A DNA stretch of 64,000 bases, from positions 1-64,000 of the forward strand of contig DASTWZ010000052.1 in NCBI GenBank assembly GCA_035765635.1. The letters run 5' to 3'. Position numbers and translations under genes: made by a program. Source of the DNA: EW11 sp035765635 (GTDB lineage: Bacteria > Verrucomicrobiota > Verrucomicrobiia > Opitutales > Opitutaceae). The notes beneath the pieces are model-generated. The model saw only the letters and a list, made by a program, of their open reading frames with translations. It was not told the origin of the DNA and did not search any database. This document shows positions 1-8,222 of this stretch, one piece after another. The first letter of the stretch is position 1; each line of letters starts with the position of its first letter.

Positions 1-220
1 CGAGCCGCTTTGACGTGTGGCTCAACCCGGAGGTTAGGCCAGACGATTGCGGCTCGCGAGGGACCGCTCGCCCTACCCACTGAGGCTGGCCATGCCTTCA
101 TTCTGCATTCTTACTTCTTCCTTAACGCGCCGCAGGCGTAATCTTTGGTTGCGGCTTCGCCGCGCTATGCCTCTTTGTGGCTAAAAAATGATCGTGCCCG
201 TCCGTGTGATTCGTGGGCAA
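1..220. repeat. Mosaic of four intergenic repeat fragments
   Basis: No gene is visible here. Bases 20-79 match the 229-bp unit found at 49116-49710: TGGCTCAACCCGGAGGTTAG is that unit's opening in reverse complement, and GCGGCTCGCGAGGGACC with CTCGCCCTACC matches it directly. Bases 98-122 (TTCTGCATTCTTACTTCTTC) match the palindrome at 4882-5056. Bases 168-188 (GCCTCTTTGTGGCTAAAAAA) match the right end of the MITE-like element at 28516-28717. Bases 201-218 match the outer arm of the palindrome at 13688-13847. The segment is a pile-up of remnants downstream of the molybdoenzyme operon. Confidence 0.7.
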
Positions 221-2434
221 CTACACCAGCAGCTTCTCGATCCGCACCGGTAGGTCGCGCACACGAATCCCGGTGGCATGATAGATCGCATTCACGATCG
301 CGCCCATGATTCCGGTGATGCCGATCTCGCCGACGCCCTTCACTCCAAATTCACCGCTGTGAGGATCGGGATAATTTAGAAACGTCACGTCCATGTCCGG
401 CGTGTCGGCATTCACGGGCATGTGGTAATCGGCAATGTTGTCCGTGACCACGTGACCGTCACGCGAATCGTACACCGACTCTTCGAGCAGCGCGCCGCCA
501 AGTCCCATCACGAGCGATCCGTAGATTTGGTTCAGTGCCGTCTTCTGGTTGATGATGCGGCCGCAGTCGAACGTGCTCACGATCCGCGCCACCCGCAGCT
601 TGGCGATTCCTGGATCCCAGCGAACCTCCACGCAGTGCGCGCCGAACGACTTAAAGGTGAATTTCTCCGCGTCGTCACCCGGCTTCTGCTCGACTTGCGC
701 GTCGACGCTCGCGACCTGCGCCGCTGAGAGAATTTCCGCGAACGGAATCTTTTGTCCGGATTTTTTGGATACAACGAAGCCCTGCTTGAACTCCAAGTCC
801 TCCTTCTTCGCTTCGGCAAACGGCCCCGCCTGCAACGCGGCCTTGATCACATTTTGCGTGGCCTGCTTTGCCGCCGCCGCGATCACAGGAACTATCGTCG
901 CAGTGACCATCGAGCCTCCGGAAATCGGACCCTCGGGGTAACTGCTCCGCCCCAACAGAACTTCGACTTTTTCCACCGGAACTCCGGTGACTTCGGCGAC
1001 CACTTGCGCCGCGACGGTGTAGGTGCCAGTGCCGATATCCTGCGTCGCGCAGCTCACGCGCGCCCCGCCCTTCGCGGTCAACTCCACGCGGGCCGACGCT
1101 TTTTTCCGATTCGACGGCCAGATCGCATTGGCAAAGCCATAGCCGATAAATTCCGAACCTTCACGCATCTGCCCTGGCTCCGGGTTTCGCTTCTTCCAAC
1201 CGAAACGGTCGCGCACGCTCTCGATGCATTCCCGATGATGGTTGCTCGACCACGGCACTTTCTTGTCTGGATCGATCTGCGGCAAATTGTGCAAACGCAG
1301 TTCAATCGGATCCATCTTCAGTGCGATGGCCAATTCATCCATCGCGCTCTCGAGGGCGAACAAGCCTGACGCCGCACCGGGCGCGCGCATCGAGACCGGC
1401 GTGCCGACATTGCACGGCACCATGCGGTGAGTGGTGGCGACGTTGGCGCACTGATAGGCATCGCGCGAGTGCTCGCCACACGATTCGAGAAACTCGTGAA
1501 CCAGCGATGTGTGGGCGAGCGTGTCGTGTTGGATTGAAAGCAATGTACCATCGCGCTCCGCCGCGAGCCGCACGCGCTGGGTGTTTGCCGGGCGATGGCC
1601 GACGGTCGTGAACATGTTCTTGCGCTCGACGACCAGCTTCACCGGACGCTGTAGTTGCCGGGCCACTACAGCGGCGACCACGGTGTGGGGCCAGAGAAAC
1701 AGTTTTCCGCCAAAGCCTCCGCCGATGTACGGAGCGTGCACCGTGATTTTCTCTGGATCGATTCCGAGCACTTTTGCCAAGGCCTTGTGCTGGCCTACGA
1801 CCCATTGAGTCGATTCGTAGGTGTCGAGTTTGCCATCCCGCCACAAAGCGACCGAAGCGTGCATCTCCATGGGATTATGCACTTCCACGGGCATGGTATA
1901 GGTGTGGTCGATTTTGATTGGCGCCTGGGCAAAAGCCGTGTCGGGATCGCCGCGCTTCTCGTCCGGCGTGTCCTCCTTGAGCTTGGTCCCATTCTGCTTC
2001 GCGCCGTCGTCGATGGAAATCGCGGGTTTTTTCGCTTCGTAGTCGATCTTCACCAGCCTCGCGGCGCTTCGAGCTTGTTCGAAGGTTTCCGCGGCGACCA
2101 CCGCGACGAACTGCCCGGAATAGTAAACGACATCGTCTTCAAAGGGCGGCCGAACTTCGCCGACCTTGTTGTTGGCTTCGAGATCGTTCGGGCTCCGGTA
2201 AATCTTGGGCACATTCAGATGGCTCATCACGAGCAACACGCCCGGCGACCGCTCTGCGTTCGCTGTATCGATGTTCTTGATACGTCCGGAAGCCAGCGTG
2301 CTGAACACGCCGACAGCGTGCGCCAGTCGCGGGAAATTATTATCCGCGGCGTAATTCGCGCGCCCCGTGACCTTCGCATGACCATCCACGCGATTGATGC
2401 CCTTGCCCAGGACTGTAACTGCCTCGGTGCTCAT
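221..2434 (-). CDS. Molybdopterin-binding subunit of aldehyde oxidoreductase (PaoC/YagR-like)
   Basis: Large catalytic subunit (737 aa) of a xanthine dehydrogenase-family enzyme, binding the molybdenum cofactor and oxidising aldehydes or N-heterocycles. The N-terminal hammerhead domain starts at GKGINRVDGHAKVTGRANY. The glycine-rich molybdopterin signature IGGGFGGK lies in the middle, and the C-terminal GVKGVGEIG carries the expected active-site glutamate at about residue 703. It is the last gene of a three-gene operon, 3 bp after the FAD subunit. Its lack of a signal peptide is normal, because PaoC-type subunits are co-exported with the Tat-bearing 2Fe-2S subunit. Family and role are confident; the substrate is not known. 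No PaoD/XdhC-type cofactor chaperone is in the window. Confidence 0.9.
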   Translation of the reverse strand: MSTEAVTVLGKGINRVDGHAKVTGRANYAADNNFPRLAHAVGVFSTLASGRIKNIDTANAERSPGVLLVMSHLNVPKIYRSPNDLEANNKVGEVRPPFEDDVVYYSGQFVAVVAAETFEQARSAARLVKIDYEAKKPAISIDDGAKQNGTKLKEDTPDEKRGDPDTAFAQAPIKIDHTYTMPVEVHNPMEMHASVALWRDGKLDTYESTQWVVGQHKALAKVLGIDPEKITVHAPYIGGGFGGKLFLWPHTVVAAVVARQLQRPVKLVVERKNMFTTVGHRPANTQRVRLAAERDGTLLSIQHDTLAHTSLVHEFLESCGEHSRDAYQCANVATTHRMVPCNVGTPVSMRAPGAASGLFALESAMDELAIALKMDPIELRLHNLPQIDPDKKVPWSSNHHRECIESVRDRFGWKKRNPEPGQMREGSEFIGYGFANAIWPSNRKKASARVELTAKGGARVSCATQDIGTGTYTVAAQVVAEVTGVPVEKVEVLLGRSSYPEGPISGGSMVTATIVPVIAAAAKQATQNVIKAALQAGPFAEAKKEDLEFKQGFVVSKKSGQKIPFAEILSAAQVASVDAQVEQKPGDDAEKFTFKSFGAHCVEVRWDPGIAKLRVARIVSTFDCGRIINQKTALNQIYGSLVMGLGGALLEESVYDSRDGHVVTDNIADYHMPVNADTPDMDVTFLNYPDPHSGEFGVKGVGEIGITGIMGAIVNAIYHATGIRVRDLPVRIEKLLV

Positions 2435-2437
2435 GCT

Positions 2438-3448
2438 TCAGATTTCTCGAACGGTTGGCTGACTCGCGGCCACTGCGGATAGCGCTCGTGTGACGACGCG
2501 CTTGGCTAGTTCGATTTTGAACGCGTTGTGTTCGCGCGGACTCGCTCCCTTGACCGCGAGCGCTGCGGCGTTGGCGAAAGCGCTTTCCTCAAGCGGCGCG
2601 CCGCGGAGAGCGGCCTCCGCCTCCGTCGCCCGCCAGGGCTTGGTCGCGACGCCGCCCAGGGCGATCCGTGCCGAGGAGATCGTCGAGCCCTGCGTTTCAA
2701 GCACGACCGCGGCCGACGCGAGGGCAAACTCGAAGCTCTCGCGATCGCGAATCTTGAGATACCAGGAACGCGTTCCCGGTTGTAGTGCTGGCAACACTAC
2801 AGCCGTGATCAACTCGTCCCGCTCGAGCGCGAATTCCTTTTCGGGCGTGCGACCCGGCAGGAGATGAAACTTCGTGATCGGGATGACGCGCCCGGCCCCG
2901 TCGCCCTGGCTGCCCTGAACCAGAATTTCCGCATCGAGCGCGGCGAGCGCGACGCACATATCCGAAGGATGCGTGGCAATGCAGGCCTCGCTACCGCCGA
3001 GGATCGCATGCGAGCGATTGAAGCCCTCGAGCGCCGCGCAACCACTGCCCGGCGCGCGTTTGTTGCAGGCAGAAAATCCATCCCGGAAATACGGACAGCG
3101 CGTGCGCTGCATCAGATTTCCCGAGGTGGTGGCCATGTTGCGCAGTTGCGCGGACGCCCCGTTGAGTAGTGCTTCCGCCAATACAGGAAATTTTTCCCGA
3201 ATGCCCCGATCGTGGGCCAGATCGCTGTTGCGCACCAGCGCGCCGATCTTGGTGCGGCCATCGGGCAGCGTTTCGATTTTCGCCAGATCGAGACGGTTGA
3301 TGTCCACGACCGCCTCCGGTCGCATGACATCGAGTTTCACGAGATCGAGAAGCGTCGTTCCACCCGCGAGATATTCCGTGCCCGATGCCCGATGCTGTCC
3401 GACGGCTTCAGCGGGAGTGCGCGCTCTGGCGTATTGAAAAGCACGCAT
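2438..3448 (-). CDS. FAD-binding subunit of aldehyde oxidoreductase (PaoB/YagS-like)
   Basis: Medium subunit (336 aa) passing electrons from the iron-sulfur centres to FAD. EYLAGGTTLLDLVKLD is the N-terminal FAD-binding signature. The stretch LMQRTRCPYFRD...CNKR.PGSGCAA carries extra cysteines like those holding the unusual 4Fe-4S cluster of PaoB, which favours the PaoABC subfamily over generic xanthine dehydrogenases. I chose the ATG at 3448: it lies 2 bp after the stop of the upstream subunit and gives the normal start MRAFQYARA. The frame stays open further upstream only as out-of-frame overlap with the 2Fe-2S gene. Confidence 0.9.
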   Translation of the reverse strand: MRAFQYARARTPAEAVGQHRASGTEYLAGGTTLLDLVKLDVMRPEAVVDINRLDLAKIETLPDGRTKIGALVRNSDLAHDRGIREKFPVLAEALLNGASAQLRNMATTSGNLMQRTRCPYFRDGFSACNKRAPGSGCAALEGFNRSHAILGGSEACIATHPSDMCVALAALDAEILVQGSQGDGAGRVIPITKFHLLPGRTPEKEFALERDELITAVVLPALQPGTRSWYLKIRDRESFEFALASAAVVLETQGSTISSARIALGGVATKPWRATEAEAALRGAPLEESAFANAAALAVKGASPREHNAFKIELAKRVVTRALSAVAASQPTVREI

Positions 3449-3450
3449 GG

Positions 3451-4095
3451 TCAGCTCGCTTTGGCCGACGCGTTTCCGCGCACGCGTTGGATTGCCTCGC
3501 AGATCCCCTTGTACGCGCCGCAACGACAGATGTTGCCGCTCATCGCCTCGCGCACCGCCCCATCGCCCTGGCCAATCGGCTCCTTCAGCAGCGCGACCGC
3601 CGACATGATTTGGCCGCTGGTGCACGCGCCGCATTGAAACGCGTCGCAGTCCAGAAAGGCTGTCTGCATCGGGTGAAGTTTTTCGTTCTGTTCCAGACCC
3701 TCGATCGTCGTGATCTCGTCGCAATCGTGCATGACCGCGAGGGTCAGACACGATTTGATGCGGCGGCCATTCACCAGGATCGTGCACGCGCCGCACTGCC
3801 CGTGATCGCAGCCTTTTTTCGTTCCCGGCAAATCGAGTTGCTCGCGCAGCACGTCGAGCAGGATGGCGCGCGGCTCGAGGTTCAGGGGATAACTCGTGCC
3901 GTTGATCCGGAGCGAAACGGGGATCGTGCCGGCAGGAGGAGATGGAGCCGTCATGGGCGAATTGGGAGTTTCCGCGGACCAGAGTTTCGGCAGCGCGCCG
4001 GACGCCGAAGCCAAGCCCATCGCGCCCATTTTCTGCAGGAAGGACCGGCGCGATGCGCCGTGCGATCTTGGGCGACCTGACTCGTTTTCCGGCAT
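3451..4095 (-). CDS. Tat-exported 2Fe-2S subunit of aldehyde oxidoreductase (PaoA/YagT-like)
   Basis: Small iron-sulfur subunit (214 aa), first gene of the operon. From the ATG at 4095 the protein begins with a twin-arginine signal (ASRRSFLQKMGAMGLASA), so the assembled enzyme should act in the periplasm. The plant-type ferredoxin domain has GCDHGQCGACTILVNG, and the second, helical 2Fe-2S domain has FQCGACTSGQ followed by CRCGAYKGI. Both cysteine sets are complete. An open frame continues upstream to 4275, but it would bury the Tat motif, so the ATG at 4095 is preferred. Homologues protect cells from aromatic aldehydes; the actual substrate cannot be read from sequence. Confidence 0.9.
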   Translation of the reverse strand: MPENESGRPRSHGASRRSFLQKMGAMGLASASGALPKLWSAETPNSPMTAPSPPAGTIPVSLRINGTSYPLNLEPRAILLDVLREQLDLPGTKKGCDHGQCGACTILVNGRRIKSCLTLAVMHDCDEITTIEGLEQNEKLHPMQTAFLDCDAFQCGACTSGQIMSAVALLKEPIGQGDGAVREAMSGNICRCGAYKGICEAIQRVRGNASAKAS

Positions 4096-4177
4096 GGCGA
4101 GAGAGCCATTGGTAGGCGCGCGCTCCCGATTGTTGCGCATCCGGCGCAAGCTTCGGGAAAAACTCCCTAGCTGCTCG

Positions 4178-4330
4178 CTATTTGGGCAAACGTCCGCCGA
4201 AGCGCTCCACCAGGAGCAGCACGCCGGCAATGACCGCGAGCGCGCCGAGGATCCAAAGCGGCAGGCTGAGGCCAAGAAGCATGTTCAGGCCGAAAACAAT
4301 GAGGAAAATTGCGACGAAGATATGGGCCAT
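4178..4330 (-). CDS. Small two-helix membrane protein
   Basis: A 50-residue protein that is almost entirely hydrophobic: MAHIFVAIFLIVFGLNMLL forms one membrane segment and LPLWILGALAVIAGVLLLVE a second, followed by a short basic tail (RFGGRLPK). The ATG at 4330 is chosen because the upstream frame continuation is charged, low-complexity and unlike a protein. It sits between the 2Fe-2S subunit and a glyoxalase-like gene on the same strand. I do not recognise a characterised family. Small membrane proteins of this shape are common in Verrucomicrobiota and other bacteria; function is unknown. Confidence 0.6.
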   Translation of the reverse strand: MAHIFVAIFLIVFGLNMLLGLSLPLWILGALAVIAGVLLLVERFGGRLPK

Positions 4331-4428
4331 GGGATACGGGGGTTCCCGCCGACGGACCCTGTCGCGGCCGCACGGTGCCTGTCTGAAAACCTGAACGAAC
4401 CCTCCGAGCTTCTCCGACGGTCCGCTCC

Positions 4429-4875
4429 TCAGCTTCCCGCTTCGGCCTTCTCCTTCGGCTGGAGTTGCCAGCTGCGATGCGTGTACTCCATGAACTCGAG
4501 TTTGTTGCCGTCCGGATCCGCGGTCCACGCTTGGAACGAGTGATCGAGGCCCGTCGTGATCGGCCCGACGTCGACGCCTCGCGCGCGCAATTTTTCGCAG
4601 AAGGCCGGAATATCGATCACCTCGAGACAAAGATGATTGTAGCGATTGCCCGGCGTGAGCGGCAGGCCGTCACCGCCCCACTGCTTGGCCGCGAGTTCCT
4701 TGTCGAAAATTTCGATGAACGTCGTGTCTCCACATTCGAAATACACGCCGAAAGTCTGACCCTCGGCATTAACGAACTTGAACTTGATCGGCAGACCGAC
4801 GCCATCGCGATAGAACGCAATTTGCCGGTCGAGATTATCGGTCATCAAACAAAGGTGAGCGAGGCGGCGAACCAT
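4429..4875 (-). CDS. VOC-family protein (glyoxalase I-like)
   Basis: A 148-residue vicinal-oxygen-chelate protein. It opens with VRRLAHLCLMTDNLDRQIAF, whose His is a usual metal ligand. A second half-module carries YNHLCLEVIDIPAFCEKL, and the end carries DPDGNKLEFMEY, whose Glu is the last metal ligand. The length and two-module layout fit lactoylglutathione lyase or a related dioxygenase or isomerase. The ATG at 4875 starts directly at the fold; the open frame upstream runs through an intergenic repeat. A role in methylglyoxal detoxification is possible but unproven. Confidence 0.75.
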   Translation of the reverse strand: MVRRLAHLCLMTDNLDRQIAFYRDGVGLPIKFKFVNAEGQTFGVYFECGDTTFIEIFDKELAAKQWGGDGLPLTPGNRYNHLCLEVIDIPAFCEKLRARGVDVGPITTGLDHSFQAWTADPDGNKLEFMEYTHRSWQLQPKEKAEAGS

Positions 4876-4881
4876 GGGGAA

Positions 4882-5056
4882 TACGAAGGAAGAATGAAGA
4901 AGTAAGAATGCAGAATGATGAAAACGAAGGCTGAAGGCTGAAAGAAGAACTAAAGCATTCACAAATTTCACCAGCGACGTTCAGCGTTCACCTTTCAGCC
5001 TTCCTGCTTCACCCTTCGCCTTTCTCATTCTGCATTCTTCCTTCTTCATTCTTCCT
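4882..5056. repeat. Large imperfect palindrome (AGAATGAAGAAGTAAGAATG family)
   Basis: The spacer between the VOC gene and the cation antiporter is a single inverted repeat. The left arm (about 4882-4944) contains GGAAGAATGAAGAAGTAAG, GAATGCAGAATG and GGCTGAAGGCTGAAAG. The right arm (about 4995-5056) contains TTTCAGCCTTCCTGC, CATTCTGCATTCTTCC and TTCATTCTTCC. Related fragments lie at 98-122 and 53846-53886. It has no coding potential and could fold as a long hairpin in read-through RNA. Confidence 0.7.
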
Positions 5057-5061
5057 TCCCT

Positions 5062-6162
5062 TCACCCCGCTGGCAGAAAATAAAACAGGATCGCGAGGAT
5101 GGCGTAGAGCGCGAGGAGCTGCACGCCCTCGAGCCAATTGCTCTCGCCGTCACCACTGATTTGATCCGCGACGAAGGCCGCGAGCACCACGGCGGCAATT
5201 TCCGGCAGGCTGAATTCGAGATTCAACCGATGCGTGAAAAACATGCTGGAGAACACGAGCACCGGCGTGACGAAAAGCGCGATCTGCAGGCTCGAGCCCA
5301 CCGCGATCCCGAGCGCCAAATCCATTTTATTTTTCAACGCCATCGAGACGGCGGTCGAGTGCTCCGCTGCATTTCCCACGATGGCGACGATGATCACGCC
5401 GACAAACGTCTCGGTCACGCCGAGCGAATGCTGCGCCGCTTCGACCGCACCGACGAGAAACTCGGAAACCCAGGCGACCAATGCCGTCGAGAAAAACAAG
5501 ACGGCCACGGCTTTTCCGATCGGCCAAACCTCGTGAACTTTCTCCGCGGCTTCGTCCGCTTCGCCGGCGAACAAATCCCGATGCGTCACCAGCGAAAAAA
5601 GCAGAATCGCCGCATAACTCCCCAGCAGCACAACGGCGATGCCCAGTGAAAGATTCTGCTCCGCCTCGGGCGTCCACCCCGCAGGTCGATGCGCCGCCGC
5701 GTAATGAAAAACGCTCGGAATCACCAGCGCCGCCGCCGCCAGAATCAACGCCGTGCAGGAGGCGCGCGCCGCGGTGCGATTGAAGCGCTGCACGGGATGC
5801 CGAACACCGCCCGCGACAATCGAAATGCCGAGCACGAGCAAGAGGTTTCCAATGATCGAACCAGTGATCGACGCCTTCACCACGTCGATCAAACCCGCGC
5901 GCAGTGCCATGAGCGCGATGATCAATTCCGCGGCGTTGCCAAAAGAGGCGTTGAGCAATCCGCCGACGCCCTGCCCCAGGCGATGAGAAAGCTGCTCCGT
6001 CGCATGACCCATCCATCCGGCGATTGGAATGATCGCGAGAGCCGAAACGACGAAGAGCGCGGTTTCGTTGTGCCAGCTCGGGACGTAGCGAATGCCCACG
6101 GCAGCAGGCACGAAGACGACCAGCCAATTCAGTGAGGGGCGCAGCAGCGAAGTTTGGGCCAT
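5062..6162 (-). CDS. Ca2+/H+ antiporter (CaCA superfamily, CAX type)
   Basis: A 366-residue integral membrane protein with two homologous halves, each with the acidic ion-binding helix typical of cation/Ca2+ exchangers: NASFGNAAELIIALMALRAG in the first and AIVGNAAEHSTAVSMALKNK in the second. About eleven membrane segments are visible. It should exchange cytoplasmic Ca2+ (or another divalent or monovalent cation) for protons in the inner membrane. The ATG at 6162 gives MAQTSLLRPSLNWLVVFVP. The longer frame to 6231 would overlap the end of the neighbouring EamA gene and adds a charged, unlikely leader. The family is clear; ion specificity is not. Confidence 0.88.
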   Translation of the reverse strand: MAQTSLLRPSLNWLVVFVPAAVGIRYVPSWHNETALFVVSALAIIPIAGWMGHATEQLSHRLGQGVGGLLNASFGNAAELIIALMALRAGLIDVVKASITGSIIGNLLLVLGISIVAGGVRHPVQRFNRTAARASCTALILAAAALVIPSVFHYAAAHRPAGWTPEAEQNLSLGIAVVLLGSYAAILLFSLVTHRDLFAGEADEAAEKVHEVWPIGKAVAVLFFSTALVAWVSEFLVGAVEAAQHSLGVTETFVGVIIVAIVGNAAEHSTAVSMALKNKMDLALGIAVGSSLQIALFVTPVLVFSSMFFTHRLNLEFSLPEIAAVVLAAFVADQISGDGESNWLEGVQLLALYAILAILFYFLPAG

Positions 6163-6199
6163 CGGGTCGCCGGGAACGTGGCGAACCCCAGACCGTTTC

Positions 6200-7120
6200 T
6201 CAAGGCGAGAAGAGATGAAGCCGCGGACCAACGATCGTCAGAATGATCCCCGCCATGACACCCAGGACCGCGGGAAGCTTTTTCAGACCGTTCGTTTCGT
6301 TGAAAAAATAAAGTCCGCCCGCGAACGCCACCAATGTACTGCCGCGACGGATACCGGCCACCACGGAAACCAGTCCCTCCGCGTCACTCAGCGCAGTGAA
6401 ATACGCATAGTCCGAAACCAGCAGAACCAAACCAATGCACGGGATGCTCCACCTCCAGTAAAAGACATTCCGCGGCCACCAGCGCCGCTGCCAGCCAATC
6501 GCCAGCGGGAAAAACACGACGACGAGATAAATCGAAAACCAGGCCTGCACCGCGCTGGCCGGAAACTTCATGCTGCCGAGCAGAAACTTGTCATACAGAG
6601 AGCTCAACGCGCCGAGCACCGTGCCAACCACCATGAAGCCGACCCATTTGTCGCGATGGAAGTGCACGCCTTCCTGACGGCCCGCGAGAGACAGGGCGAG
6701 GAACGACAACAGTGTAGTGCCAATTCCAATACATTGCGCCGCGTTCGGCCGCTCCTGCAGCACGATCACCGCTCCGGCGAGCGTCCAGAGCGGCCCCGTC
6801 GCGCGAATCGGAGACGCGAGGGAAAGCGGCAGATGTTTGATTCCAAAATAATTGAAGATCCACGAGGCGCCCACGATGACGGACTTCGTGAACAGCAGTA
6901 GGTGCTGATGCGGCGTAAGCGGATCCACCACGAACATCCGCGGCAAGGAATGCGGCGCGGCGCGCTGGATCACGATCAACACGGACCAGATGAACGCCGA
7001 GGAAAGCGTTGCGAAAAAAATCACCGGCAGCACCGCGTTGTCACGCAAGGCGTGCTTGTTCGACAGGTCATAAAACCCCAGGAACAGCGCGGAAATCAAA
7101 CTGAGGACGACCCAGTCCAT
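6200..7120 (-). CDS. EamA/DMT-family transporter
   Basis: A 306-residue drug/metabolite-transporter-superfamily protein. Ten hydrophobic helices in two five-helix halves are visible, starting with MDWVVLSLISALFLGFYDLS. The first half ends near SFLALSLAGRQ and the second near VAGIRRGSTLVAFAGGLYFF, followed by a helix containing LGVMAGIILTIV. Members export amino acids, metabolites or drugs, and the substrate cannot be inferred here. It lies between the AI-2E-type transporter and the Ca2+/H+ antiporter on the same strand with short gaps (34 and 37 bp), so co-transcription is possible. Confidence 0.8.
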   Translation of the reverse strand: MDWVVLSLISALFLGFYDLSNKHALRDNAVLPVIFFATLSSAFIWSVLIVIQRAAPHSLPRMFVVDPLTPHQHLLLFTKSVIVGASWIFNYFGIKHLPLSLASPIRATGPLWTLAGAVIVLQERPNAAQCIGIGTTLLSFLALSLAGRQEGVHFHRDKWVGFMVVGTVLGALSSLYDKFLLGSMKFPASAVQAWFSIYLVVVFFPLAIGWQRRWWPRNVFYWRWSIPCIGLVLLVSDYAYFTALSDAEGLVSVVAGIRRGSTLVAFAGGLYFFNETNGLKKLPAVLGVMAGIILTIVGPRLHLFSP

Positions 7121-7154
7121 GAAACCCGCGAACCTGCCAAAACGGGCAGTCGGC

Positions 7155-8171
7155 TCAATCTTTCTTCTGTTCGATCGCCGGCAGGTACAATTCCCGTATC
7201 AGAATCATCGATACAACGGTGAGCGGCATCGCGAAGATCACGCCGAGCAAACCAAAAAGAAGACCGAGTGTCACGATGGACAAAACCGCGAACGCCGGCG
7301 GCAGCGACACCGACCACCGCTGGGTCAGCGGCACGACGACGTGATTCTCCAATTGCTGGACCGCGATGTACACGATCAGCGCGTAAATTGCTTTTCGCGG
7401 ATCCGCCGCGGCCGCGAGAATCACTCCCGGAATTGCCGCGATCACCGGACCAACCACCGGGACGAAATCGAGCAGTCCGGCCAGCACGCCGAGCGCAAGC
7501 GCCAACGGCACGCCGACAAAACCGAGCCCGACACTGGTCAACACGGCAATCGTCGCCATCGCGGCGAGTTGTCCAATGAGCCATTTGCGAAGCGCATCGC
7601 CCGAAGCGGAAAGCGCGCGGCGGACGGTTTGGCGGCGGCTCGGCGGGAAAAGCCGCACGACTGTTCGCAAGTAAAGCGTTGGATCGAGCGCGAGGTATAT
7701 CCCGACGAAGACCATCACGACCGCGTGACCGAGAAAGCCGACGGTAAGGCCAGCGATCTTGGCAATGTTGCCCAGGCTCGGAGACGCCTTGCTCGACTGA
7801 TCGATCAAGTCGTCCAGAAACTTCCCTCCGCCCAGATTCACCAGGCGCCCTTTGATGGCATCGATCGCCTTGGGCAATTGAACCTGAAGCTGGTCGAATT
7901 GCTGCGCCAGCTGATCTCCGAAGAGCCAGGCCAGTCCGGCAAACAACAGCAGCAGCAAGACGATCGCCAGGATGACGCTGAGTTTCTCGGGTACCCGCAG
8001 AAACTTCACCAGCAGACTGCCAATCGCGCGGAAAACAGCGGCAAAAACGATGCCGCCGAAAGCCACGAGCGCCACGTCGACAACTTTCCACAGCAGCGCC
8101 GCCGCCGCGATGACCGCGACTGCGATCAGCACGTAGCGCACGAAATCACTGCTGGAGATTTTGGTCGTCAC
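7155..8171 (-). CDS. AI-2E family transporter (PerM/YhhT/TqsA-like)
   Basis: A 338-residue inner-membrane protein. It has two N-terminal helices (VRYVLIAVAVIAAAALLWKV and VALVAFGGIVFAAVFRAIG), a third near LSVILAIVLLLLLFAGLAWL, a long soluble loop, and a C-terminal helix cluster with the family hallmark GLLDFVPVVGPVIAAIPGV. This architecture is that of the AI-2E/UPF0118 family, known for autoinducer-2 export, Na+/H+ exchange or undefined permease activity. The start codon is GTG at 8171. Nothing nearby indicates quorum sensing, so the family name should not be read as a function. Confidence 0.82.
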   Translation of the reverse strand: MTTKISSSDFVRYVLIAVAVIAAAALLWKVVDVALVAFGGIVFAAVFRAIGSLLVKFLRVPEKLSVILAIVLLLLLFAGLAWLFGDQLAQQFDQLQVQLPKAIDAIKGRLVNLGGGKFLDDLIDQSSKASPSLGNIAKIAGLTVGFLGHAVVMVFVGIYLALDPTLYLRTVVRLFPPSRRQTVRRALSASGDALRKWLIGQLAAMATIAVLTSVGLGFVGVPLALALGVLAGLLDFVPVVGPVIAAIPGVILAAAADPRKAIYALIVYIAVQQLENHVVVPLTQRWSVSLPPAFAVLSIVTLGLLFGLLGVIFAMPLTVVSMILIRELYLPAIEQKKD

Positions 8172-8222
8172 GCAGGGGAACTGGACAGCGCAGTAGTGCG
8201 AACCGGCTGTCCGATGTTCCGC

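Noticed and set aside
8183..8211. GGACAGC...GCTGTCC hairpin between rhlE and the AI-2E-type gene as a terminator
   Set aside because: The stem is real but no T-run follows on the rhlE strand; not enough to call termination.
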